NCBI GenBank assembly: GCA_965367295.1
Contig: CBDUHN010000008.1
Span: 17,870 to 81,869 of the forward strand
DNA: 64,000 nt
Source: JAIVHA01 sp965367295
Lineage (GTDB): Bacteria > Pseudomonadota > Gammaproteobacteria > DSM-19610
Direction: 5' to 3'
Part shown: positions 24,424 through 32,911 of the stretch, piece after piece
How the letters are laid out: each line of letters begins with the position of its first letter
Numbering within the stretch: position 1 is the stretch's first letter
Translations under genes and position numbers: made by a program
Notes under the pieces: generated by a model
The model's database searches: none
What the model saw: only the letters and a program-made list of their open reading frames with translations
Told to the model about the DNA's origin: nothing

Positions 24424-26112
24424 TCAGGATGGCTCTTCGGTAGCCTTGATCTCCACCGGCGCAGCTTCTTCTGCCGGTGATCCTGCCGAGCCCTTTCCCG
24501 CGGGATACAGGCGCGTGAGCAGACGTACGCCCTTGACCAGCTGCCGCGCCATGCGCCGGATCTGGTTCATCTGTTCCAGGATATCAGCCAGGGCGGTGAC
24601 ATCGATGCGACCGATTGAACCGGCTTCCAGCAACTGTGTCTTGGCAGCATTGTAGCGTTCATCCAGTGTGGCCATGCATTCATCACAGTCCGCCATGGAA
24701 AATTCCGGGCGTTCGATATCCGAATGCTCGAGTACCACAGCCACCTGGGCGCGGAAGGAATCCAGCTGGGCGATGGATTCGGCATCCTCGATATCTGCCA
24801 GGGTGGTTTGTGTCCTTGCCGTGCTTATGGCCAGCTCACTGGCCACTACGAAATACTGCGCAGTACGCAGCACCATCGGCAGTTCACCGGTCACTTCCTG
24901 CGACAGGGCGCCGCGCTCCAGGTGTGCAATGAATTTGCCGACCGCAATATTGAGGCTTTCAACGGAGTGGACATCCTGCGGAATCTGTACCCCGACACTG
25001 TGTTCCACGCTGAGTGAGGTCTGGCAGGCCCGACGGGCGATCGCCGTCATCCGCGCCAGCTCCATGGCCAGGGCATTGATGGCCAGCGAGGGTGAAGCGG
25101 CCACGTTCTGGTCGAGGTAACGTGGCCGACCCTCGATCTCCTCGGCACTGCGAAAACGCCGTTCCAGGAAGGCGGTGAGATACCCGGCCAACGGCAGCAT
25201 CAACAGCACCCCCAGCAGATTGAACACGGTGTGAAACAGGGCCAGGCTGACGGCGGGCAGGTCCTGCAGCCCCAGAACACCCTCGGCCACGCGCACGAAC
25301 CATAACAGCCCCGGCAGCAGAAACAGCGCCACCACGCCGGTGAGTACATTGAACAGAATATGGGCAGCCGCAACCCGTTTGGCATTGGAGGTAGCGCCGA
25401 TGGCCGCCAGGGCCGCAGTTGAGGTCGTGCCGACATTGGCGCCGATCACCATGGCAGCAGCGGCCGAAAGGGACAGAATGCCACCGGTGGCCGCGGTGAG
25501 GATCATAGCAATGGCGGCTGCCGATGATTGGGTGATCAGGGTCATAATGAAACCCACGCCCAGAAGCCCCAGCACGGCCAGCGCCCCATCACCGTTGATA
25601 TGATCAAACTGTATCGTGGAGGAAAAACTCGCAAAGGCATCCGCCAGTACGTCAATGCCGATAAACAACAGGCCGAAACCGGCCAGGGCCCAACCCAGTG
25701 CGCCACGCCTGCGGCCAGGACCGGTCAGGCGCAACAGCATACCCATGCCGATCATGGGAAGGGCAAACACTTCCAGCTTGATCTTGAAGCCCACCGCCGC
25801 CACCAGCCAGCCGGTCATGGTGGAGCCGACATTGGCACCGAACACCACGCCCATGGCCTGATGCAGGCCCAATATGCCGGCATTGACGAAACCGATGGTG
25901 GCAACCGTCACGGCGCTGGAGGACTGCACCAGCCCCGTAAACAGCATGCCGGAGGCCACGCCCCGCAGCAAAGTGCGGGTCCAACGACCCAGTAGTGTGC
26001 GCAGGCTGCTCCCCGCTGCCACCTTGAGCCCCTCGCTGATCATGCTCACCGCAAGGAGAAACAAGCCCAGACCGCCGATGGCCATGCCGGCCATGACAAC
26101 ATACTGATTCAA
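24424..26112 (-). CDS. Na/Pi cotransporter family protein with PhoU-like C-terminus
   Basis: 562 residues: duplicated Na/Pi-cotransporter repeats with the QSSSA motifs (GLVQSSSAVTVATIGFVNAG and LITQSSSAAAIAMILTAATG) over roughly residues 1-330, then a helical PhoU-like cytoplasmic region. Family members import phosphate with sodium, or export it when fused to PhoU. The frame starts at a TTG (26112) preceded by AAGG; an ATG at 26094 is an alternative. No phosphate regulon genes adjoin it. Confidence 0.9.
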   Translation of the reverse strand: MNQYVVMAGMAIGGLGLFLLAVSMISEGLKVAAGSSLRTLLGRWTRTLLRGVASGMLFTGLVQSSSAVTVATIGFVNAGILGLHQAMGVVFGANVGSTMTGWLVAAVGFKIKLEVFALPMIGMGMLLRLTGPGRRRGALGWALAGFGLLFIGIDVLADAFASFSSTIQFDHINGDGALAVLGLLGVGFIMTLITQSSAAAIAMILTAATGGILSLSAAAAMVIGANVGTTSTAALAAIGATSNAKRVAAAHILFNVLTGVVALFLLPGLLWFVRVAEGVLGLQDLPAVSLALFHTVFNLLGVLLMLPLAGYLTAFLERRFRSAEEIEGRPRYLDQNVAASPSLAINALAMELARMTAIARRACQTSLSVEHSVGVQIPQDVHSVESLNIAVGKFIAHLERGALSQEVTGELPMVLRTAQYFVVASELAISTARTQTTLADIEDAESIAQLDSFRAQVAVVLEHSDIERPEFSMADCDECMATLDERYNAAKTQLLEAGSIGRIDVTALADILEQMNQIRRMARQLVKGVRLLTRLYPAGKGSAGSPAEEAAPVEIKATEEPS

Positions 26113-26416
26113 TACCGCTTACCTTGGAAAATTTCAGCTTGTTGAAGGTAAGCCTTCAGGGGTCTTTGCGCAACCGGCAACCGGCAACCGGAGCTGGCAG
26201 CCGCCAGGACGGTGACTGCGCAGCCCCCATGCGGATGGCATGGGGATAGACCTGTGCCAGTGGCATCCCTGCTCGATGTGGATGTGAAACTGCGTGATCT
26301 GCTACCCGCCGACAGGCATGGACAAATGCCGGCACGCTGCCGCGCTCGATCTTGAACACATCGATGGGAAAGCAGTACCGACAACTCACGGAGGCGTATC
26401 GCCAAATGAATCCCGC
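26113..26416. other. Intergenic gap between deacetylase and Na/Pi genes
   Basis: About 300 bases between same-strand genes. The only structure I see is three exact tandem copies of CAACCGG at 26171-26191. An open frame across the gap has no family features and is left out. The Na/Pi promoter is expected here but I cannot place it with confidence. Confidence 0.5.
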
Positions 26417-27337
26417 TCAACCGAGCAATGCATTCAGATGTGCCGCCACACTACGCCCCAGGGCACCAAGGGCATAGCCACCCTCCAGAACAGACACAAT
26501 CCTGCCCCCGCAATGACGCTCAGCCAGCTCGTGTAATATCCGGGTTACCCAGGCATAGTCCACTTCACGCAACTGCAAACCACCCATATCATCCTCGACA
26601 TGGGCATCGAAGCCCGCCGAGACCAGGATCAGCTGTGGTGCGAATCGCTCCAGCGCCGGACGCCACCGGGCTTCGATTACAGCCCGGAAGTCCTCGCCGC
26701 CGGTCACCACGGGCAGGGGCACGTTGACGATATGTGTTGAATGGGTGTCCGCACCACTGTAGGGGTAGAAGGGATGCCGGAAAGTGGAACAGAACAGCAA
26801 CCGCTCGTCATCGCGGAATATATCCTCGGTGCCATTGCCATGATGGACATCGAAATCGACAATGGCCACCCGCTGCAGTCCATACTGATCAAAGGCATGA
26901 GCGGCGGCAACCGCAATATTATTGAAGATGCAGAACCCCATGGCGCGATTCCGTTCGGCATGATGTCCTGGCGGCCGGATACTGCAGAATGCGCTCTGTA
27001 CCTTATCGTCCATCACCAGATCCACCGCCAGCACCGCTGCCCCCGCCGCGCGCAGCGCGGCATTGAGGCTGTGGGGATTCATGGAAGTATCAGGGTCGAG
27101 CCAGGCACGGCCTTCATCCGGCGCGCGGGCGAAGATCTCGTCCACGTAGGCCTCCGTATGCACACGCAGCAACTGCGCGCGGGTGGCCAGCGGGGCATCA
27201 TGGTGTCTCAGGGCGATATCCAGACCACTGGAGATCAGCTGATCCTGGATGGCATGCAGCCGGGCTGGACATTCCGGATGCCCGGCCCCCATATCATGCA
27301 GGGCACAGTCGGGATGGGTGATAAAGGCGATGGTCAT
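26417..27337 (-). CDS. Histone-deacetylase-family enzyme (class II-like, HdaH/AcuC group)
   Basis: 306 residues, the normal length for bacterial members. Zinc and active-site motifs are intact: RPPGHHAERNRAMGFCIFNN (catalytic His pair), VAIVDFDVHHGNGTEDIF (Zn Asp and His), LVSAGFDAHVEDDMGGLQL (second Zn Asp) and VLEGGYALGAL (active-site Tyr). Substrates of this group include acetylated lysines and acetylpolyamines. It is divergent from a Pat-like GNAT acyltransferase 405 bases away, which suggests opposing acetylation and deacetylation of the same proteins. No polyamine gene is nearby. Confidence 0.92.
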   Translation of the reverse strand: MTIAFITHPDCALHDMGAGHPECPARLHAIQDQLISSGLDIALRHHDAPLATRAQLLRVHTEAYVDEIFARAPDEGRAWLDPDTSMNPHSLNAALRAAGAAVLAVDLVMDDKVQSAFCSIRPPGHHAERNRAMGFCIFNNIAVAAAHAFDQYGLQRVAIVDFDVHHGNGTEDIFRDDERLLFCSTFRHPFYPYSGADTHSTHIVNVPLPVVTGGEDFRAVIEARWRPALERFAPQLILVSAGFDAHVEDDMGGLQLREVDYAWVTRILHELAERHCGGRIVSVLEGGYALGALGRSVAAHLNALLG

Positions 27338-27742
27338 GGCGGCAGTGGACCGGTAGCGCTGGAAATACAGGCGTGATGAGATAGGATTGTGGTGAATGAG
27401 ACCGCAAAGGGCAAGCCGCCCTGCAGGTCAGAGCTTATTCGGGCATGGCCACATCGGATGGAATGCGTCTGAATACAGTCGGACCTGCGGGTGCCAACCG
27501 CAACGTTTATGGCAACGCCGCAATATCCTGACTCAAGTCATCGTTGTACTTCCGGGTTGATTCCACAGTCGCTTTTGATTGGCAGAGCAAAGAAAAGACG
27601 CAAGGGGGTAAGCGGATAAAAGAACACCACCCGAGCGCATGCAGACCTACAGGGTGTTTTTTCCTTTGCCTCTGGTTGCCTGGCATGCTGCAGCGTTACC
27701 ATCCAGAATCAACAGGACATCACACCCTCCAGGAATCAGGCC
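27338..27742. other. Divergent intergenic region between deacetylase and Pat-like genes
   Basis: 405 bases that must hold both promoters; I cannot place either confidently. It contains a terminator-like hairpin at 27623-27662 in the Pat-side leader. Short frames here show no family features or ribosome-binding sites. Confidence 0.5.
27623..27662 (+). terminator. Possible attenuator hairpin in the Pat-like gene leader
   Basis: AACACC (27623-27628) pairs with GGTGTT (27653-27658), with one further C-G pair across a bulged A, and the run continues to six T (27657-27662). It lies about 80 bases before the ATG at 27743. The loop is large, so this is tentative. Confidence 0.35.
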
Positions 27743-30421
27743 ATGGGACTACACTACCTCGACCGACTCTTCGCACCGCGGTCCATTGCCGTATTCGGTG
27801 CCAGTGAGCGCACCGACAGTGTCGGCGGACGGGTATACGCCAATCTGCGCGAGGCTGGATTCGATGGATCGCTCTACCCCGTCAACCCCAAGCACCATCG
27901 TATCCACGAAGTACATTGTCATAAGAATATCGCGGCCATCGGCAAGCCCGTGGACCTGGCGGTGATCGCCACACCAGCCGCCACCGTACCCGGCATCATC
28001 GAGGCCTGCGGCGAACAGGGGGTGGTCGCCGCCATCATCCTGTCTGCCGGTTTCAGTGAAGGTGACGGCCAGGGTACCGGTCTGGAACAGAAGGTCCTGG
28101 AAACCGCGCACCATTACCGGATGCACATCCTCGGCCCCAACTGCCTCGGGCTGATCCGGCCCGCCGCCCGGCTCAACGCCACCTTCAGCCGCAACATGGC
28201 CGCCCCGGGCGGGCTCGCCCTGGTCTCCCAGTCCGGCGCCCTGTGTACCGCCATTCTCGACTGGGCCGAACAATACGATATCGGCTTTTCCGCCATTGTC
28301 TCCCTGGGTGATGCCGCCGATATCGATTTCGGCGATGTGCTCGACTACCTGGCCCAGGATCGTCAGACCCAGAGCATATTGCTGTACGTGGAAGGACTGC
28401 GTGACGCAGCGCGTTTCATGAGCGGCCTGCGGGTAGCGGCGCGGATGAAACCGGTCATTGCGCTCAAGGCCGGCCGCCACCAGGAAGGCAGCCGGGCCGC
28501 GGTCACTCATAGCGGAGCCCTGATCGGCGCCGACGATGTCTTCGACACCGCCCTGCAACGGGCCGGTGCCGTGCGCGCCCACAGTATCGAACAACTGTTT
28601 TCCGCTGCCCAGCTGCTGGCGACACCCCTGCGGGTAGAGGGACGACGGCTGGCCATCATCACCAATGGCGGCGGTCCCGGGGTAATGGCCACTGACCGCG
28701 CCATCGATCTGGGCGTGGAGATCGCCACCCTGTCACCCGAGACCCTGGCCAGACTCGATGCCGGCCTGCCGGTGCACTGGTCCCGTGGCAATCCCATCGA
28801 CGTGCTGGGAGACGCCGGACCCGAGCACTATCGTCACGCCCTGCAGGCCTGCCTCGACGACCACGACATCGATGGCATTCTGGTGATGTTGACTCCCCAG
28901 GCCATGACCGATGCCGAGGGCTGCGCGGCCGCCGTCATCGAGGCACACCAGGCACGGCGCAAGCCGGTGCTGGCCTGCTGGCTGGGCGGCCCCCAGGTGG
29001 CAACCGCCCAGCAGCACTTTGCCGAGGCGCATCTGCCCTCCTTCGCCAGTCCCGAGGCTTCGGTGGAGGCCTTCGCCTTTCTCACCAGCTATCACCACAA
29101 CCAGCAACTGCTGATGCAGGTGCCAACGCCACTGGCTGACCGCAGCACGCCGGATATCGAAGGCGCACGGCTGATCATCGAAAGCGTACTCGCGGAACAA
29201 CGCCAGGTACTCACCAGCACCGAGGCCAAGGCGGTACTGCATGCCTTTGGTATCGAGGTGACCCAGAGCATCGAGGTGAACTCCGCCAACGCCGCCCTGG
29301 TGGCAGCGGAATCGCTGGGTTTCCCCGTCGCCATGAAGATCCATTCCCGCGACATCACCCACAAGTCCGATGCCGGGGGTGTACGGCTCAACATCGGCAA
29401 TGCCCAGTCGGTACGCGACACCTATCAGCAGCTACTGAAAAATGTTCAGAACAAATGTCCGGAGGCGCACCTTGACGGTGTCACCATTGAACCCATGCAT
29501 CACAGCGATCACGGTCGTGAACTGCTGCTGGGTATTATTCATGACCCGGTATTCGGCCCCGCCATCACCTTTGGTGCCGGCGGCATACAGGTGGAAGTGC
29601 TGCGCGATCGCGCCGTGTCACTGCCACCCCTGAACAGTTTCCTGGCCGAGAAGATGATCTCCCAGACCCGTATTGCACGCCTGCTTGGCCCCTACCGGGA
29701 TATGCCTGCGGTGGACATGGCGTCACTGGTACGGGTACTACGCAGGCTATCGGAACTGGTCTGTGAACTACCGGAAATCCGCGAGCTGGACATCAATCCG
29801 CTCATTGCCGACGAGCAGGGAGTGATGGCGGTGGACGCTCGCATTGTGGTAGCGCGTCCCCCCATGTCCCTGGAGCGCTATGGCCACATGGCCATCCATC
29901 CCTATCCAAGCGATCTGGTATCGGAATGGCAGTCTGCCGACGGAACCAATCTCGTCATCCGGCCGATCCGGCCGGAGGATGCTGCCATCGAAGCCCGCTT
30001 CGTGAGCGGACTGTCAGCGCAGGCGAAGTATTTCCGTTTCATGCGCGGGCTCAACGAACTCTCCCGGGAGATGCTGGTCCGCTTTACCCAACTTGATTAC
30101 CGGCGTGAACTGGCACTGATCGCTGTACAGGAACAGGAGGGACAGGAAACCGAACTGGGAGTGGCGCGCTACGCCATGAACCCCGATGGCAAGAGCTGCG
30201 AATTTGCCCTCGTGGTAGCCGATGCCTGGCAGCGCCGCGGCCTCGGTTCACACCTGATGACGGCCCTCATGGAGGCGGCCCGCGAACGCGGCTTTACGGA
30301 AATGACCGGCGAGATCCTGGCCGATAATCACAACATGCTGGAGCTGGTGAAAGGACTCGGCTTTATGCTGCACACCAGCACCGATGATGCCCATATCAAG
30401 GTGGCAACCCGCCCCCTGTAG
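27743..30421 (+). CDS. ADP-forming acyl-CoA synthetase fused to GNAT acetyltransferase (Pat/YfiQ-like)
   Basis: 892 residues. An N-terminal CoA-binding domain (LFAPRSIAVFGASERTDSVG) and CoA-ligase domains come first, an ATP-grasp domain spans about 480-690 (FPVAMKIHSRDITHKSDAGG), and a GNAT domain about 735-885 (VVADAWQRRGLGSHLM, with CEFALVV before it). Pat enzymes acetylate lysines, notably inactivating acetyl-CoA synthetase. In E. coli/Salmonella Pat the synthetase active-site His is thought to be lost; here it is present (AAVTHSGALIGADDVFDTAL), so ligase activity may remain. The TAG stop lies in a REP-like palindrome. Confidence 0.93.
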   Translation: MGLHYLDRLFAPRSIAVFGASERTDSVGGRVYANLREAGFDGSLYPVNPKHHRIHEVHCHKNIAAIGKPVDLAVIATPAATVPGIIEACGEQGVVAAIILSAGFSEGDGQGTGLEQKVLETAHHYRMHILGPNCLGLIRPAARLNATFSRNMAAPGGLALVSQSGALCTAILDWAEQYDIGFSAIVSLGDAADIDFGDVLDYLAQDRQTQSILLYVEGLRDAARFMSGLRVAARMKPVIALKAGRHQEGSRAAVTHSGALIGADDVFDTALQRAGAVRAHSIEQLFSAAQLLATPLRVEGRRLAIITNGGGPGVMATDRAIDLGVEIATLSPETLARLDAGLPVHWSRGNPIDVLGDAGPEHYRHALQACLDDHDIDGILVMLTPQAMTDAEGCAAAVIEAHQARRKPVLACWLGGPQVATAQQHFAEAHLPSFASPEASVEAFAFLTSYHHNQQLLMQVPTPLADRSTPDIEGARLIIESVLAEQRQVLTSTEAKAVLHAFGIEVTQSIEVNSANAALVAAESLGFPVAMKIHSRDITHKSDAGGVRLNIGNAQSVRDTYQQLLKNVQNKCPEAHLDGVTIEPMHHSDHGRELLLGIIHDPVFGPAITFGAGGIQVEVLRDRAVSLPPLNSFLAEKMISQTRIARLLGPYRDMPAVDMASLVRVLRRLSELVCELPEIRELDINPLIADEQGVMAVDARIVVARPPMSLERYGHMAIHPYPSDLVSEWQSADGTNLVIRPIRPEDAAIEARFVSGLSAQAKYFRFMRGLNELSREMLVRFTQLDYRRELALIAVQEQEGQETELGVARYAMNPDGKSCEFALVVADAWQRRGLGSHLMTALMEAARERGFTEMTGEILADNHNMLELVKGLGFMLHTSTDDAHIKVATRPL

Positions 30422-30447
30422 ATCCGAATGAATTCGGACCTACAGGG
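30414..30447. repeat. REP-like palindrome supplying the Pat-like gene stop
   Basis: CCCTGTAG-A-TCCGAAT followed by GAATTCGGA-CCTACAGGG, a 34-base near-perfect palindrome. Bases 30419-30421 (TAG) are the stop codon of the upstream gene. A second, inverted copy lies 38 bases on at 30485-30507; together they look like a two-unit BIME. Confidence 0.75.
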
Positions 30448-30484
30448 TCGTGAAAAATGCCGGATGGAACGGTGTGTGGGTAAT

Positions 30485-30507
30485 TGCAGGTCCGAATTCA
30501 TTCGGCC
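30485..30507. repeat. REP-like palindrome supplying the lipoprotein gene stop
   Basis: TGCAGGTCCGAATTC-ATTCGGCC, an inverted copy of the element at 30414-30447. Read on the minus strand, CCGAATGAATTCGG contains the TGA stop (30498-30500) of the convergent lipoprotein gene. Confidence 0.75.
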
Positions 30508-31130
30508 AAAGAGATGCGCTCAGTCCATTCCCGCAGTTGCTGCAACAGGCGCGTGACGGCGCGATTGGCCGCGGCCACCGCGCCATAGGGCACCGCGTGC
30601 TGCACCGATTCACTGACACGGAACACCTCGCTGTCCAATACATTGGCACTGGCCATTTCCACCAGGTCGACACGTAATCCAAGCTCCACCTGGCTGCCCT
30701 GCCCGCTAAAACGCTGGTGCAGGTAGAGCAGCTCGCTGTCCAGGCGCAGTTCCGTATGTGCCGCCACATGGGACGGTGCCACGACTCGGAACCGGCCAAC
30801 GCCCTCCAGGCTGTGCACCAGCAACGGCTCCAGCATGCGCGCCGGCGCATCTACCCAGCGATGATAGGCATAGGAGGCAAGCTGGTGGGGCTGTTGCAGA
30901 TACAGCAGCCGCACGCCATTGTAGCCCGGCGCGGCAACGGGAGCGGACACCCGGATACTGGCACCATTGGCATCGAGGGCCTTGCCCGGTGGCTGCAGGT
31001 CTTCCAGCACATAGCTGTACTCCGGCTGCAGCGATTTCATACCCAACGGGGAACTGCAGGCCGTGAGCAGCATGAGGCTCATGGCCAGCATGACGAAATT
31101 CCCTGCCTGTCCTGGGAAACGATTGGTCAT
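30498..31130 (-). CDS. ABC-type transport auxiliary lipoprotein of the Mla-like operon
   Basis: 210 residues with a lipobox (SLMLLTAC-SSPLG) and an outer-membrane auxiliary lipoprotein domain as in ABC-transport auxiliary (PqiC-like) proteins: SIRVSAPVAAPGYNGVRLLY, SYAYHRWVDAPARMLEPLLV, LRLDSELLYLHQRFSGQGSQ. I chose the ATG at 31130 after GAGGAGAG; the frame upstream has no signal peptide. It ends the mlaEFD-like operon and probably contacts the MCE protein in the periplasm. The last codons run into a REP-like repeat that provides the stop. Confidence 0.88.
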   Translation of the reverse strand: MTNRFPGQAGNFVMLAMSLMLLTACSSPLGMKSLQPEYSYVLEDLQPPGKALDANGASIRVSAPVAAPGYNGVRLLYLQQPHQLASYAYHRWVDAPARMLEPLLVHSLEGVGRFRVVAPSHVAAHTELRLDSELLYLHQRFSGQGSQVELGLRVDLVEMASANVLDSEVFRVSESVQHAVPYGAVAAANRAVTRLLQQLREWTERISLAE

Positions 31131-31188
31131 ACGCGATCTCTCCTCAACACCGCTCCCGAGCAGGGGGAGCGAAGATGAATAAAACGCC

Positions 31189-32112
31189 TCATTCTCCCGG
31201 CCCGCGCGGCAGCGCCGGCGGCCCCCGCAACAGAATTCCCGGGTTGCGTTCCAGCTGCTCGCTGAAGCGACGCAGGTTTTCCGCTGCCAAGCGCAGGTCG
31301 TCAACCATGACGGCGGTCTGCGACAGGGTCTCGCCGGTGAAGCGCTGCAGGTCCCGGTCGCGTGCCTGCACCGTGTCGCGCACAGCCACGCCGGCCTCGC
31401 CGATATGATCCGCCATACGCTCCAGGGCCAGCGCGGAACGTTCCATCTGCTGTACCAGTTCCGGCAACTGCAGGCTTGCCGTGCGGGTGTGCAGCAGGGT
31501 GTCATCCAGATGTTCAATCATGCTTCGCATCTCATCCGAATACGCCGACACGCCGCCACTGAATGCGTCGAGATGCGCCAGGGTATCGGTAAGGTGTTGC
31601 TGATTCTCCTCGCTGAGTAGCCGCTTGAGGCGTTTGGAGGCATCGATGAGATTGTCCACCAGCTCGCCGAGACTGCGGTCCAGGCGCCCCCAGGTCGACG
31701 GTTGACTGCGGATCACCGGAAAATCCTCCCCCGGCCCCGCCTTGAGCAACGGTGAATCCGGACTGCCACCCATCAGATTGATAAAAGCCAGACCGGTGAG
31801 TCCCTGGGTCTCCAGTGTGGCGACGGTGTCCTCCCGGATCACCACTCCCGGTTCGATCTGCAACAGCATACGCACCGCACCGGAACCGTTCGGATCCAGC
31901 TCCAGCTCGCGTACCCGGCCGACATCCACGCCCTGGAATTTCACCGCGCTGTCCCGGCTCATGCCCGCTACCGACTCGCGCATATAAACGCGGTATTCGT
32001 CATAGGACTGGCCACGACCACCGGCACCCAGCCAGAGGATGCCGGCGATCAGCGCCACCGACAGCACCAGCACGAAGCCGCCAACCAGGGCGTAATTGGT
32101 TTTGGTATTCAT
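31189..32112 (-). CDS. MCE/MlaD-family lipid-binding protein
   Basis: 307 residues: one N-terminal transmembrane helix (YALVGGFVLVLSVALIAGIL), an MCE domain (VYMRESVAGMSRDSAVKFQG, VDVGRVRELELDP, TLETQGLTGLAFINLMGG) and a long helical C-terminus. It would form a periplasmic ring that handles phospholipids. The ATG at 32112 overlaps the ATPase stop by four bases. It is longer than E. coli MlaD (about 183 residues); the extra helical tail is typical of PqiB/YebT-type or auxiliary-lipoprotein MCE systems. Confidence 0.9.
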   Translation of the reverse strand: MNTKTNYALVGGFVLVLSVALIAGILWLGAGGRGQSYDEYRVYMRESVAGMSRDSAVKFQGVDVGRVRELELDPNGSGAVRMLLQIEPGVVIREDTVATLETQGLTGLAFINLMGGSPDSPLLKAGPGEDFPVIRSQPSTWGRLDRSLGELVDNLIDASKRLKRLLSEENQQHLTDTLAHLDAFSGGVSAYSDEMRSMIEHLDDTLLHTRTASLQLPELVQQMERSALALERMADHIGEAGVAVRDTVQARDRDLQRFTGETLSQTAVMVDDLRLAAENLRRFSEQLERNPGILLRGPPALPRGPGE

Positions 32113-32909
32113 GATTCGGGATACCGGTTCGAGGCCTGTGCCGCGCGTCCGCGCGGCCCCTGGAAAAAGGATACCACCGCCGGGTCCCTGGAACAGGCCA
32201 GTTGTGCCATGCTGCCCTGTGCCAGCAGGCGGGCATCCCCCAGCAGTACCACGCGATCGGTCACCTGCCACAGGGAATCCATATCATGCGTCACCAGCAC
32301 AATGGTAGGGTCCAGCGCCGCCTTCATTTCCAGGATCAGGGTATCAAAGGCGCTGGCACTCAGCGGGTCGAGACCGGAGGTGGGTTCATCAAGGAACAAT
32401 AGCTCCGGGTCCAGGGCAATGGCACGGGCCAGTGCGGCGCGCTTGCGCATGCCGCCGCTGAGCTGGTTCGGATACAGCTGACCAGCACGGGGTTCCAGTC
32501 CTACCAGGGCGAGTTTAACGCGGGCAATTTCATTAATCAGGCGATCGCTGAGACGGGTGTGCTCGCGCAGCGGTACGCCGATATTTTCCAGCACGGTCAT
32601 GCCACCGAACAAGGCGCCATTCTGAAACAGCACCCCGATATGACGCCGCAACCGCAACAGCCGCGCAGGATCGAGGCCGGTGACCGTCTCTCCCAGGACC
32701 CGCACCTGGCCCGCACTGGGTTCCTGCAGCAACACCATCTCCCGCAGCAGGGTCGATTTCCCACTTCCGCTGCCACCGACGATGGCCAGGATCTCACCGC
32801 GCTGAACCTGGAGATTCAGGTGTTCATGTACGACCTTGTTGCCAAAGCGCATGGTCAGGTCACGCACCTCGATCACGGTTTCCGCTGCCTGTGCCTCCGG
32901 CCTGGTCAT
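32109..32909 (-). CDS. MlaF-type ABC ATPase of the lipid transport operon
   Basis: 266 residues with Walker A VGGSGSGKST, Q-loop FQNGALFGGMTV, signature LSGGMRKRAALARA and Walker B LLFLDEPTSGLDP, as in MlaF. GALF after the Q-loop is characteristic of the family. It powers the STAS-MlaE permease upstream. The ATG at 32909 lies two bases after the permease stop; its own stop overlaps the MCE gene start. Confidence 0.93.
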   Translation of the reverse strand: MTRPEAQAAETVIEVRDLTMRFGNKVVHEHLNLQVQRGEILAIVGGSGSGKSTLLREMVLLQEPSAGQVRVLGETVTGLDPARLLRLRRHIGVLFQNGALFGGMTVLENIGVPLREHTRLSDRLINEIARVKLALVGLEPRAGQLYPNQLSGGMRKRAALARAIALDPELLFLDEPTSGLDPLSASAFDTLILEMKAALDPTIVLVTHDMDSLWQVTDRVVLLGDARLLAQGSMAQLACSRDPAVVSFFQGPRGRAAQASNRYPES

Positions 32910-32911
32910 GG

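Noticed and set aside
26109..26420. 103-codon frame between deacetylase and Na/Pi genes
   Set aside because: Arg/Ser/Cys-rich with no family features; overlaps both neighbours' ends.
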